NCBI GenBank assembly: GCA_025677835.1
Contig: JAIXMR010000003.1
Span: 372,001-436,000, forward strand
DNA from: Sporodiniella umbellata
Lineage: Eukaryota; Mucoromycota; Mucoromycetes; Mucorales; Rhizopodaceae
Length of the DNA: 64,000 nucleotides
Reading direction: 5' to 3'
The notes beneath the pieces are model-generated. The model was not told where the DNA came from and did no database searches. It was given only the letters and a program-made list of their open reading frames with translations. How positions within the stretch are numbered: the stretch's first letter is position 1; every line of letters begins with the position of its first letter. Positions 11,020-23,054 of this stretch are shown piece after piece. A program made the position numbers and the translations under genes.

Positions 11020-12793
11020 ATGGCAGAAGAGGGTTTTAACAACCAGCAACAGCAAAGAAATTTAATCCATGAAGAGCTCAACTTCTCTATCAACGATATT
11101 CTCAATGGCAGTGCAGACATAAACGATAGCTCATTTCAGTCCATTGTACAAACACTTTCAGAAACGAATCATGATCCCAGTGTTACTTCTTCCTTTGCCA
11201 ACTTGCCTACTGAATTACAAGACTTCTTTAGCGCAAGTGACACAGATGATTTGCTATCCACTCAACATAATACTCATGATCTTTTGTTTGACCCTCATCC
11301 CTTTATTCAGCCTGTAAGAGTAAATGTACCCTCATCCATCCCTGTCTTAGCTCCCACTCAAACTCATATCCCAGCCACAACCCAAGGTATGTTCAAAAAC
11401 AACATATAAAGAGTGAAAAAAGGCGAAATCTTAAATCAATCAGTAGCTATCACATCCTCGCCTATTACGCTTTTAGACAACATAACTTCTCAGCTAACAC
11501 CAGATAAAAAAGAGAGATTCCTTCAACTTTTTAGAGATTTACAGGCAAGCTCTATTTCTGCTGCAGAGTTTATGACCCAGTCAAAGTCCATCTTAGGCGA
11601 TCACCAATATCGATTGTTAGAAGATTTGAAAAGTAAACCTACAGCGCAATCTTCAGTGGATGACGATAAAAAAAAACGAAAAACAAACCCGCAATCCTTG
11701 AGGTACTGGTAGATAAAAGAGTTTACACACTGAAAACGTTTATAGTGGTAGCCAAAATATACAAAAAAGACCAAAGTCAGACCATATACCAACGCCGATG
11801 TACCCTCCTCAGTCGACAAGAATACAGTCCCACATTTCCCCTATACTACCACAGCAGTATCCCATTCAACCTAATATTGCTACTCCTAATATCGCCAAAC
11901 CTGTATTTAAAGCTCCGAGTCCTATACTTCAAATACCCTCAAAAGCGAATGTCTCAATTCCAAGGTAATGCATGTACACACACATATATGTTTATATATA
12001 TGTATGTATTTACAGTCGCTTATTAAGTATAAATTTGTATAGTAAGCCACCTATTACACAAAATATAGCACAGACGGGTAGTAGTGGAGGTGGAAACAAC
12101 AATAGTGGCGGAGGTGATAGAGTTGACTATGACACACTGACGGATGTTATGGGATATGCTGGGGTTGATTTGAAAGAAGAAGCTGAGCATTTTGCTAAAG
12201 AAGACTTATCTGGTACAGTCTTACCTGACGGTATGGACAGGTCCAAATTCCAAGACTTTATGAATCCAAATATGCTGAAAGACAAGATTCTTAAATACAG
12301 TAAAAAGAAAAGAGAGTTTTTGTACCAGACATGCAAAATTGACTTTCATATAAAAAATATAGCTAGAGTTTTGAACATCAAGAAGATTGATAGCGACTTT
12401 GTATCATATCTGGCATTGGCAACGCAGGATAGAGTTCGAACAGTACTAGAGAATATGGTACGTGCCTCAAGACATCGAACACAAAACTCGTTCGAGAAAC
12501 CCCCAGAACAAGATGGTTATCCAATGTACAAAATTTATGTCAAACAGAAAGTGGAAGACCAGCTAAAAGCTATAGAAAACGCAGAGTCCTGTAAAAACTC
12601 CAGCCCTAAAGAAGAAAAGCGAGAAGGGCTGGGGTGGCATTCCAAGAAAACGAATAGGTCTTTATTTTCTATTGAGAAAAAAAGAATGATTACAGTACAG
12701 GATGCTGTTTTTGTGATGGAAAGGGATGTGCAAGGTGGAAGAGGCTCTAACCGACGTACTCTACTAAAAGCGTACAACTCTTGGTCAAATTGA
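11020..12793 (+). CDS. TAF4: TFIID subunit TAF4
   Basis: Four exons (11020-11386, 11444-11702, 11746-11964, 12016-12793) give about 540 residues. The N-terminal ~120 residues are low-complexity Q/S/D-rich. A conserved helix-rich block follows (LTPDKKERFLQLFRDLQ ... ILGDHQYRLLEDLK). The C-terminal half is the TAF4 histone-fold/CCTD region: YDTLTDVMGYAGVDLKEE near its start and MITVQDAVFVMERDVQGG ... RTLLKAYNSW at the end. TAF4 pairs with TAF12 in TFIID and supports RNA polymerase II initiation. The start ATG at 11020 follows a TTTTCAG, so an upstream 5' UTR exon is possible. The last intron could instead end at 12042, removing 9 residues; both keep phase. Confidence 0.93.
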
Positions 12794-12844
12794 GTGAGGA
12801 TTAGTGAAAATAAAAAAAGGTACATTCAAAGCGTGAGTTTTGGT

Positions 12845-13512
12845 TTATTGTGTTCTAGAAATAAACTTTTTCTGTTCCTCGAGTACTGCCTGTTTGAAAT
12901 CTCTAGCCTGTTGCCAGCAGTTAAGGGATTTACCTTCGTTTTCTCTGATACAAAAATTAGTGAGCGACAAAAATAAATTTTCTGGTCTAATTTACTTGTA
13001 ACAAGCGACTAATTTGTCTTGCTGTTCTTTGATTATAGCAGGTACTTCTTTAGCGTTTACTCTAAGTATATCAACAGTTAAACAAATGCTCGCTTTCAGC
13101 CTCGAAACTATTTTTACCTTTGAATTTTCTTTAATGTTGCATCAAGATCGTGGTTTGTTTTAATTGTTGGAGGTTCTTTTGTAGCAAGTGTCGAACTGAT
13201 TTCACTCTCTGCTAACTTCATTTTTTCTAATTCTTCATTGACTCTGATTTGAACAAGGGCTTCAACTTGACGGCTTTTTAAAGCTTCAGGGGCTTTTTCG
13301 ACATTTTTTTCCAAGGTATTGATGAAACTTGAGGTGAACTACAGGTTATTAAAAGCCAAAATGACAAATAAAATGGAGACAATGTTTTCTTTAATATTGA
13401 TATCTATCACTATTTATTTTTAAAATTGCTCTAAGATCATTACTTGAACTGGGACATTAGGATTAATAAATATAACGGGCTCTTGTTGAGCTTTGGATTG
13501 AGATAGACCCAT
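12845..13512 (-). CDS. MIC19: MICOS subunit MIC19 (CHCHD3-like)
   Basis: Four exons (13512-13444, 13338-13118, 13061-12996, 12944-12845) give 151 residues. It starts MGLSQSK, a myristoylation-type sequence, followed by EPVIFINPNVPVQFTSSF, the family's conserved N-terminal block. A charged coiled-coil (EALVQIRVNEELEKMKLAE) occupies the middle. The C-terminus holds a half CHCH motif with Cys at ~117 and ~128 (CYKENEGKSLNCW, C-x10-C as described for Mic19). MIC19 acts at crista junctions with MIC60 in the inner mitochondrial membrane. Coding ends of MIC19 and TAF4 converge 51 bp apart. None of the exons alone is long enough to be obvious; phase and conservation support each join. Confidence 0.9.
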
Positions 13513-13519
13513 TTTTGCA

Positions 13520-13520
<1 letters not shown>

Positions 13521-13551
<31 letters not shown>
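13521..13551. repeat. Poly-A tract just upstream of MIC19
   Basis: An uninterrupted run of about 31 A on the plus strand (poly-T on the coding strand), starting nine bases upstream of the MIC19 ATG. Such tracts can exclude nucleosomes at fungal promoters. Confidence 0.8.
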
Positions 13552-13554
<3 letters not shown>

Positions 13555-13675
13555 TAAAGGCCACGCCGACCCCTTCACTAAAACTTTTTAAAGGGCGATT
13601 TTTGCTGTACCACACAGTCTAATGTATTGCTGTACAGTATGCTCATAGTGTGCGATTCTTTCTTGGCGTAATTTT

Positions 13676-15036
13676 TTATGAACTCAAAGACTTTAAAGCA
13701 TCAGAAAGTATAGATTGCTCAAGAAAACGGTTGATAAAGGCGGAAGGAGATGAAGGTTTTCTGGTATAATGTTCTATTTGGGAAACAGGTACAGGGTCAG
13801 CTATAGCAAAGGTGTCGTGCTACTTTCTAAAGTGTTCATCTTTATTATTCAGTGAACCAGTTTAGGTTTTTCTTCTTTCTTCTTAATAGCAGCGTTTATG
13901 AGACTTTGAAGTTCTTCAGATATAGGATTCCCTTTTTCATCAACAAAAAGCAAAGGAACTTTCTTTTTGGGTTGTTCGTTAGGTAGGTATGCTTGTATTT
14001 GACTTTTCAGTGCATCCAATTGTTGATTTATATATGAGATCTTGTCTAGAACGGATGCTTCTTTGCTATCTTCAAAGGAAGGCGAGTCATAATCAGACGT
14101 TTTTTTTGGGGCTTCAACTTGGCTTTCTCCTTCATACTGCTCTTTTTGTCTTTGCTCATTTTCAGCTTCAATTAACGTATCCGATACAATAGGTTTACAC
14201 GAAATTGGATGAACTTTGGACTTTCGAAGACGCGATAGTCTCATTTCTTCACATAACCTTGGCGTTGATATTATGATGTGGTACCTACAACTAGAAACCT
14301 CTGTAAAATATGAAACGCGGTCGTGGCCTTGATAATCACATTGGTACTATATTTTCCATACAAAAACAGGTTAGTGTTTTTACTCCCTCATTCGCCACTG
14401 TATACCTGCACTTCAACTTCTCTAGGTTTTCCTGTAATGTCGCATAGGGAGCCGCTTGGCCAGCGCTGGACTAGAGACCTTTGATCCCCTACCTGCTTTA
14501 AGATAGCTTTACTTTCTGGAGAGTATAAGCCCAGTGTGTTGGTATTGGTTTCTTTTTTTCGTTCTGTTTTTCCATCTGTCACTTTTTCAATATGGAATTG
14601 GCGTATATATTGCTGATGGCAATATTCAAAAGACCAATATTGATCTCCCTTATTTAAAAAGTTTAGCCTAGTTCTCTTTTTATAAATGTGTGTCTAAACA
14701 CTATACTGCTTTGTAAAACTGAAGGCAACTGTTTGATAAAGGCTTTAATAGTTCAAAACCTTGCTCAATGGTTCTTTTCACATCTTGAGGTTCACTATTT
14801 AATTCCATCGGAACCTCCTCTGGTACATTTGCGGGTATATGACAAGAAAACGGTTGTCCCGATGCGTCTCTCATTATTATGTTTTGATTAAACGATACAT
14901 CTTGAAGTTGTGATTGAGGTATTTTTTCGGACGATAACGAGACTTTGTATCGAGGTAAGTTTAAGGTGTCATCTCCAATGAAGTAGTTGGCTAAAACGGA
15001 ATGAAGCAACACCAGTAAAAGCGCTGTTCTTTTCAT
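13676..15036 (-). CDS. YOS9: OS-9/YOS9-type ER lectin (MRH domain)
   Basis: Exons 15036-14707, 14648-14406, 14346-13858 and a probable last exon 13819-13676 give ~401 residues. A signal peptide is clear (MKRTALLLVLLHSVLA). The MRH lectin domain spans roughly residues 95-235 with its Cys/Trp framework: SCLQFYKA, YWSFEYCH, IRQFH, SLCDITG, YQCDYQG, SSCRYHIIISTPRLC. PISCKPIV follows, as in OS-9. A coiled-coil region and a lysine-rich tail end the protein. Yos9/OS-9 recognise trimmed mannose glycans on misfolded proteins and hand them to the HRD1 ERAD ligase in the ER lumen. No HDEL tail is seen. If the last weak intron (GTTCAC donor, 38 bp) is not used, the protein ends at 13849 with 356 residues. 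One intron uses an AAG acceptor. Confidence 0.85.
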
Positions 15037-15228
15037 GACTGTTATAAGAAAGAAAAATGTTTATATTCATTAATTTTTTGCGACATGTTTTTTCTCAAAA
15101 AAATAAATAAATAAAAAGCTTAACACAAATGATTTGCATTTATGCACTTTGCACTTTCTTATAGCAAGGTTTTTTTTTTTTTTTGCAGTACTGTACATTG
15201 GATTTTATTGAATGGTTTATTGGAGGTA

Positions 15229-16443
15229 TTAGAGCGTACCACTTCTCAAGCGAGAGCCTAGTTGAGCAAAGCCTTGCATTGGGGAGCTTTGCTTACTAGA
15301 AACATTCACAGGGTATTTGTCTCTTGGTATTATCTCATCGTCGTCGTCCTCATCGTCCTCATCTTCTTCCTGCACTTCCAAATCTTGATGATTAAACAGG
15401 CGGCTTTCTTCTTTATTTCCAGTAGAGAACATAGCGAGGAGCCGGTCCTCTTCGTTTCCCCAATGCGCTGTACAAAGAGAGTAATCTAAAGTCATTATCG
15501 TACGATCTGCATACCACCTAAGTCGCTTTCTAGAAACAAAGGATTTGAAAAAAGGAGCCAAGCAGAAGGTGCACGTCTTTTTCTGTTTCATATATTCGGT
15601 CAGTAGGGCCGGAGTGGGTATTCTGAGTGTACAAACTTGTCGAGCACAAATCTCGAGCAAGCTGGGTGGATCATGCTTTAAGCCATAAGTAGGGGTTGTG
15701 TCAAAAGGGCATTGGTCTGCTAGAAATTTTTTCAGCGATTTGAGGGAGGCAATCTCGGCTGGTATAGAAGTAAGGGGGTTAAGTGACACATCAAGAAGAA
15801 CGAGCTCGGTTGACTGAGAAAGCTCTTGAGATAGCTGCGTCAGTTGGTTTTCGCGTAGCACCAGGGATTGAAGTTGGGGTAGATGGAAGCCTTTGGGTAG
15901 ATGGTTCAGTCGATTGTGGCCGAGGTCAAGAACTTGTAACTTTTTTAATTGACAAATGGTATCGGGTATTGACTCCAATTGGTTGTGAGATGCATCAAGA
16001 ATACAGAGGTTATGCAATTGGCCGATAGCCCGTGGCAGGCTGATCATCAAATTGTTGGATCTATAGCAATATCAGAGCTTAGTAAACCTTGTATTTATAA
16101 CACCATGAATTTACAAGTTGAGCTTAGTAAGATTGTTAAGACAAGAAACACTAGAGCTAAGTTTGATAAGGGATTGATTCGAGAGATCCAGACAGTTATT
16201 GATTCTCTTATAGCCAGAGGCGGTCAGTTTAGACCATCCTTCTTCTTCTCTTAGGGTATCAGTCTCATCGTTATCGTCTTCTGCGTTTTCTTCTTCTTCG
16301 TAGCTCATATAATCTGGTTTGGTAAGTGAATGGGTGTCTATCTTATATGGTAAGAAATCGGAAAACTGCTCAGTTTGTGTAGAAGGTGCATAATATCCAA
16401 AAATGAACGAATCATTCATCTTGCTCGAATGTTGCTGCCCCAT
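15229..16443 (-). CDS. Leucine-rich repeat protein with C-terminal Cys motif
   Basis: Two exons (16443-16115, 16060-15229), 386 residues. The start MGQQHSS is a candidate myristoylation site. After an acidic stretch (EEEENAEDDNDETD) come about seven LRRs of the LxxLxLxxNxLxxLP type, from CLDLSNQSLIKLSS to LLDVSLNPLTSIPAEI. The C-terminal region contains PPSLLEICARQVC, CTFCLAPFF and CTAHWGNEEDRLLAMFS, a Cys-rich module seen after LRRs in related eukaryotic LRR proteins. A very acidic run (EEDEDDEDDDDE) precedes the end. Probable cytoplasmic or membrane-attached scaffold; no enzymatic motif. It lies between HIR1 and YOS9 on the same strand. Confidence 0.75.
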
Positions 16444-16675
16444 TAGACTAGTTCACTATATCTGTTTTGGCTTTGACAAAAGAAAAAGAGAAAATATTCA
16501 GAGAAGGGCGACCAAGAAAATCTTATTGTCAAGGAAAAAAAAAAAAAAAAAAAATTATACTCGGAAGGTGACACAGACTGTCTGCAACAGCTTCCTGCTT
16601 GACACGAAAAAAAAAAAAAAAAAAAGTGGAAAGAGCGTTATCCTGATCTTCTTTACACCAAGAATAGTTTGATTC

Positions 16676-18809
16676 TTAGGTTTTTTTTACTAAAAAAGAA
16701 AACTCCTGTATAGTTCTTTGCAGCTGTCGATTTTTGGCTAATAGAGGTAGTATCTCAGCCAATAGCTCTTCTTTGGATATCTTTCCCTTTATAAACAATT
16801 AGATTACGGTTTGCACTACACTAAGGGCCATATTACTTACCAAGATGGTTGGTTCCCATTTCATAAGGTCTGAAAATGGACTGTAAAAAAAAAAAAAAAA
16901 AAAAAGTTAAAAATAAAAAGGAGAAGTGCGGGAGACGCTATGTTACCTATAAGGAGGCCCTACAAGCCATTTACATAACTCCTCTACCTTATGTTTTGCA
17001 TTTTCTTCCGATAGCCGTCTCACATAATAGATCATCCAGTCTTTGTATTCTAAAGGGGAATCGAGTAAAGCAGCCACCGCTAGCTGTGTTTCAATATGAC
17101 TTAGAGTAACTACTTTTGTAGCTGCAGACATATCCAGAAACATTTGACTAGAGGAGGGACCTTGATTATGTAGCGAGAGCCAAGCGAGGGGGTGATCTGC
17201 TTTACGAGCCGAGGTACCCCAAAATTCGGATAAAACGTACCAGGCATCACTGACGCGTAACCAAACCTTCATAGTGAGATGGTATACAAACGCCTGGTGA
17301 GAGCTAGTGATCACCATAGGCAGCCCGTTTTTTTGGATCCGAATACTCTTGATGGACGGCGCTTGATGGCTTTTGTCAGCTTCAAGGCGAGCCACATCAA
17401 GAATAGGGGCAATGGTAACGCCTTCTAGGCAATTTTTTAGGTTGGCCAGATCCCAGGAATACATTCGGCCTGTGGCTGTAATGCATACCAGCCAGGCATC
17501 CATGCTCTGAAGCAATACAGCAGGACTATCCAACACAATCGCAGGCAACAGTCTTTTTCCTGCTGGTGACCAGGTATGAATTGACCCATCTTCACAACTT
17601 GCTGCTGAAAATGAACTGGTAGTGGTCATTAGAATCACTAGGCTCGATAGGTAGTCTGTCCATATTTTGTTTGTTTTTTCCACCAAACTGATGTTGGACT
17701 GAATTGCGTCTATGTTACATAAAGAACATCATAGATCGAGTTATTCGTCTAGGTATATACGTAGTTATATTATGTTTACTTGTATCGTTCGGGGTGTTTT
17801 GACATTCCATTTGAAAAGCGCCTTCTTTTCCTTTGGCTATAAGTGTGGATTTTAGTTTAGGCAAGGCCATTTTCACTTGGCTGCTTTTCACTATTGGGGG
17901 TATGACCGCTGAATCAGTCCAAAAAGGCCGAGCGCGGGTTAGCTTTGTCTCTTCTACTGCTTCTACATTGGTAATTTTTCTTTTGTTTCCTGTATTCACT
18001 TCCTCGTCTAAATCTTGAAGAGGTTTGCTTTTGCTTGTATCAGGAGTGACGATGGGTATGCTTGCTTCAGTAGTCTAGAAAAAAAAAAAAGTAGGGGCCT
18101 AGATTAGAACAAGTACACGTGTATGCATCTGCTTTTTTTTTGTTTTTCTTTTCTTTTGTTATTATGATTACAGAGATTGTTGCAACTAGAGGAGCAGATT
18201 GAGGTGGCGTTGATGAGGATGTAGAGGTAGGATTCTCTACTGTTAAATCCATAAATATTGGGGCAGTAGTTTTTGAGGTAGACAAGTTTGCTGGTTTTTT
18301 TTTCAAGTGTTTTCCATAGCCTGCATTGACCAATTGTGTCATCTATATCTATCACTTTAAAAAAAAGGAAAATCCCGTTTCTCGCTCTTAATATTACTTA
18401 CCACTGTTTCGTCTGGCACATCGTCCTCAAGCTCTTCCGGCAGTTGAAGGCAAACCACTGTACCATCCCTTGAGCAAGCAAAAAGGCTTCGACCATCTGG
18501 AGCCCTTGAATTATTTCATACAAAAAAAGAGAGTCAGCTACACATTGTATGAAAAAAAAAAAAAAAAATTCTATAGTATCCGCATACCATGCAATGTCAT
18601 ATATATTGTCGCTAAATAAGTCAGTGGTAACGCAGATGGGTTTGCTCGATTTGGTCATCCATATGGACACGCTTCGGTCCTGACTCCCCAAAGCGCATAT
18701 GGATGAGATTGATTTGATTGTGATACCGTTCAAAGGGTTATCTTCGTTTATATAAAACAGTTTAGGATTAAATGACTTGATAGAGTATATTAGTTTTACG
18801 GTGTACATC

Positions 18810-18844
<35 letters not shown>

Positions 18845-20063
18845 AGTACATACCGTAATTTCTACAGGATGTCTATGACCCACAAGAGATACATCGGAAC
18901 CCCAGTCATCTCTGCTGATAATTGCTGCTACTGGCTTATGGCTGTTACTCGCATTGGCTGCCGCTATATGTTGTCCTTCAGGAGACCAACTAAAAAAAAA
19001 AAAAATCAGCGGGTTCATCTGAAATGCTGAGTATGTCTCCATCCAATTACCTCAGTCGAGTGAATAGAGCTGTACTCGATGTATGAAAAAAGGGGTTTCT
19101 AATGGTGGTATCCAGCGTCCAGTCACTTGTTTTCCATATTTTAATAGTTTTATCGTCTGCTTGCGATGCTAGATACTGTCCTGTAGGATCCCAAACAATT
19201 CCATTGACACGCCCTGAATGATGAATGATTTTTTCAACGTTCTCTATTCATTGATAATCAGTTGTGTGGGCTTTTGTGTCTAACGTCTCTCTTTCTCTCT
19301 CTTCCATTCTCTATACCAAATGTGTATCCATCCCAGATAATGATTGAACCATCTACACTACACGAAGCCAAATAGTCATTATCTCTTGACCACGCTAATC
19401 CTTGAACGTCTATATATTTTTCTTTCGTGTAAGCGCTCGATAAAGTTGAACGGTTCAAAACAATACCTGCATTGTGTCCTTTTAGCTGATGTTTAGGTTC
19501 CCATTGTCCCTGTTTTTTTTCCCATATGATAATTGTATTGTCGCGATCTGAACAAGAGGCGAGATATCGATTATCGTTTGACCAACGTAAACAGAGAACA
19601 GCTCCTAAACAAATATGTTATTTTCAAGCGTTTAAAAAAAAGAGAGGTATTTGTTTATTTCATGACTGCAGATCGCGTTTTACCTTGGTGGGATGAAAGC
19701 GTGAATAATAGTTTGGGACAAAGAATGTTTTTTTCTGCTTCCTCGTTGTAAATGGGTAATGTGTTCCATAGTTTGATACTGCCATCTATATTAGTAAAAG
19801 TAAATGAACAGTTCTTTGTCTTGTTGAAAACCGATAAGAAATCTTGTTTCTACGTTTGTGCTTTTTTTAAGGGATATAAAAAAAAAAAAGGTGGAGTTTA
19901 CCAAGACTGCCTGTAGCTAAACATGTTCCGTCAGGAGAGACATCCAAAGTGAAAATGCAAGACTTTTTTTGCACATCTATTGTCAATAGAAAATAAATAA
20001 ACAAGTTGATCAAGCGTCGGGCCTACCTGAATGAGTTACCCAATCCGGTTTGAAAATAATCAT
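16676..20063 (-). CDS. HIR1: HIR complex histone chaperone HIR1/HIRA
   Basis: Fourteen small exons (20063-20027, 19976-19902, 19785-19684, 19604-19467, 19409-19317, 19243-19051, 18989-18854, 18775-18588, 18504-18402, 18342-18172, 18074-17780, 17709-16947, 16880-16841, 16786-16676) read in phase throughout to 814 residues. The start MIIFKPDWVTHS is the invariant HIRA N-terminus. Seven WD repeats follow (for example DGSIKLWNT, LASCSDRDNTIIIW, LASQADDKTIKIW, SFNPKLF, ALGSQDRSVSIW, DIAWAPDGRSLFACS). A variable middle leads to the HIRA domain (KIWTDYLSSLV, CEDGSIHTWSP, RLLPAIVLDSP) and the end LLPLLAKNRQLQRT. HIR deposits H3-H4 outside S phase and represses histone genes. Three joins use AAG acceptors. 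Confidence 0.93.
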
Positions 20064-20129
20064 TATATTGCAGTGCAATAGACAATAAAAAAGAAAAAGT
20101 GCGTGTTTTTAAGAAAAAAAAAAAACTCT

Positions 20130-20544
20130 TTCTTAGTGAGTCCGTGACTGTGGACAAACCAAAGAAGATCAATGAGACAAGGTAAGCATTTGCAGTTTTG
20201 TTACTGCCTTCTTGTTATTTTTAAAGAAAAAAAAAAAAAATAAAAAACTGAGAAAGAGCTTGAATAACTTTAGTGCTGCTGTACAGTTTTCTTTTTTGAG
20301 CAGTTTAGATAGTTGAGGAAAAAATTCAGCTTTTTTCGATTTGACATGAATTTGTTGTACAGAAAAATACTTAAAAGTGCCACTCAATATAGGAACATGC
20401 AGCAGAGAAAAAGTAGATGGTTGCTAGAGCATACAAAAAGCTGTAAATAAGATATGTCATCTGACAAAAAGAAGAGAGGGCATACCTTGATGAGACCATC
20501 CGTTGTAGGTAGTCTTGTCTAAGAGTGCGTTTCACGTATTGCAT
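20130..20544 (-). other. Possible 5' fragment of a mitochondrial, PPR-like gene
   Basis: Upstream of HIR1 on the same strand, spliced reading suggests a protein-like stretch: a basic start (MQYVKRTLRQDYLQRM), then STFSLLHVPILSGTFKYFSV, FFPQLSKLLKKENCTAALKLF and, after a poly-T interruption, NKTANAYLVSLIFFGL. This looks like a presequence followed by the beginning of helical repeats of PPR type, but the first join is out of phase and the frame runs into the HIR1 start. It may be a truncated pseudogene or chance. Confidence 0.25.
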
Positions 20545-21015
20545 ACAATCTGAGATTTAATTTTGTGATACAGTAAACTTTAAAGCTGAATTATGCATAC
20601 AATAAGTTAGCTGTAGACACAAGACTTTTCCTTGTTTAGTGAGAGAAGGTAATTAATGGATTTTTTCTTGGGAGACGTTAATTTATTGACGTATCTCCTG
20701 TATACCTAAGCGGAATAAGAATGTCTTTACTGATTAGAAAGGGCTTCTTTTTGTTTCTTTTTTTCAAAAAAAAAAAAAAAAAAAATAGATAGCTTCTGGC
20801 AATTTTAGATATGTCTGTCAGGTCAAGGCATTTACATCAAGAAATATATAAAAGAAATAACAGTGGTTTTTTTCTGACTGTAAATTTTTTTTTTTTTAAT
20901 TTTTCTTTTGGTATTTTTTTTTTTTTTTTTTTTCCAAGCATCTATAAAGAAAAGAGAGAGCTTTTTTTTTTTTTTATTTTTTTATTTTTTTTTTTTATAT
21001 ATAAAAATAAACAAC

Positions 21016-23054
21016 ATGACTGAACAAACACATATGCCACAAACCAACAGTTATTTAAAGAATCTATCACAAAAAAAATATGCCTGGATGGAGGAAGCAG
21101 CAGCATCTGTACCCAAGCCCACAGTCGATGTAAAAAGAGAACCGCGAAAAACCAAAAAGAGCAAAAAGCGAGCACCTTCACCCCCTGTATTAGTTTCGGC
21201 GACACTGGAATCCGAAACCAAAAAAGCCAAAAAGAAGCCCTCAATTAAAAGCTCTACTGTAACCACGGAAGAGTTATTAGAAAGAAAGCAGAAACAACCA
21301 AAGTTCAAGTATACGAATTTCCCTGTGCGAGGCTATCAGATCTTGCCTACGCGTAACATTACCAGCCATTTTGGAAAGAACGATGCCAGTTTTAATTTAG
21401 GAAGTAAAGCAGGCTCAGAAGATCTATTACCTCAGGTAACCTTATATTTTTCAGTAGTTTGAAACTGAAGATCGTAGGCTGACAAAGAACATGGCGATAT
21501 TATTGTTATCCATCCTGGTTCACGCAATTTACGTATTGGGTTTGCTTCAGAAGCTTTTCCAGTCTGTATACCCCATGTGATTGCCCGTAGACATCGACAG
21601 CCTAGTGAATTCAAACCAACAGACCCGACACTTCCTTCAGACGCACTTGAAGAGATCAAAGGTGAACTGAAATGGCGAATGAAAAATGCCAAACGTCGAG
21701 CGGTACCTAATGCCGAGAGTCAGATCACAGGGTTTAACCTGAACGCGCCTCAAGAGACGATCTTGGACCATAACGATCCTTACAAGGTCGAATGGACCGA
21801 ACCTCAAGGAAAAGATCATTTCGTAGGTCAAAAGGCACTTTGGTTTCCGATCAACACCAGTTCAGGTTACCGTCTCTTCTATCCCTGGTCCTGTGGCGCT
21901 CTCAATATTGAGCAGAATTCGATTCAGGCTGTCCTGGGTGATCTACAGGCGATTTGGGGATCCGTGATTACAGACGATTTACAGGTAGAACCGACAGAGT
22001 ATCAGGTAGGTCTATTCGTGTGTGTTTGTTTGAAATAAGGGAGAATGACTGGGTGTATCTTTAGGATTATAACGTGATGTTGGTTGTGCCTGATTTGTTT
22101 GATAACGAACAGCTATGTGCAGTGATTCGGATGCTGTTGGTGGATATGGGATTTCGCGCGGTGACAGTACAACAGGAATCAGGCTGTGCCACCTATGGCG
22201 CAGGTGTTTCTACCGCGGTGGTGGTGGATGTCGGGGCTCAAAGGACCAACATTACCTGTATCGAAGACGGCGTATGTCAAGTGGATTCGCGTCTATCGAT
22301 TGCGATGGGTGGTGACGACGTGACGCGAACGTTTGCCTCACTTTTGAAAAGTAACGAATTTCCTTACCAACAGATGAACCTTGCGCTCTCCTTCGACTGG
22401 CGACTGGCGGAAGAACTGAAAGAGAAATGGTGTACGATGAACGAAGCGGAAGTCAGTATTCAGGTATACGATTTCTTTGTACGCACGCCGTTTACTACCA
22501 CCACCAAATACCAATGCAAGGTTTATGAAGAAGTGTTCCTTGCCCCTCTCTGCCTATTGTACCCCAACGTACTTCCTCACAAACGGATGGACTGGCCGCA
22601 TCGAGAAGCAGGCGATGACACATTGCCTGTCAAGAACAAGGTCCAGGGTTATCCCTTAGATACAGCCATTGCCGAGTCGATCCAAATTGCTTCCAATGGA
22701 TCGGAAGAGAAACTGAAACGGTATTTTACCAGCATTATCTTGGTAGGGGGAGGAGGCAAAATTGTGAATTTTAGTAAATTATTAGAAGACAGGTAAGGCT
22801 GCCATACAAAGATAGATTGTTTGACAAGATTAACACGTAATTTCAGGGTGTTGTCCACTCTGGTTGCTCAGCAATCGTTTATTGAACGTGTTGAGGTGTT
22901 ACCCGCTCCACGTGAACTGGACCCCGAAGTAATTGTGTGGAAGGGTGCTACAGTGATGAGCAAATTGGAAGCAGCGAAAGAGATGTGGATTGGTAAGAAA
23001 GAATGGCTCGAGATGGGCGCTCGGTGTTTAAAGGAACGCGCGATTTTATTTTAA
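21016..23054 (+). CDS. ARP8: Actin-related protein 8 (INO80 complex)
   Basis: Four exons (21016-21435, 21478-22005, 22065-22792, 22847-23054) give 627 residues. An N-terminal basic, lysine-rich extension (~130 residues) precedes the actin fold, as in Arp8. Actin-fold features: DIIVIHPGSRNLRIGFAS (phosphate 1 region), VMLVVPDLFDN, STAVVVDVGAQRTNITCIEDG (phosphate 2 region), MGGDDVTRTF and ILVGGGGKIVNFSKLLEDR (adenosine region). A large insertion separates subdomains, typical of Arp8. The protein belongs to the INO80 remodeller's actin/HSA module that senses linker DNA. Its stop codon lies inside the 3' coding end of the opposite-strand hydrolase gene (9 bp overlap). Confidence 0.92.
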
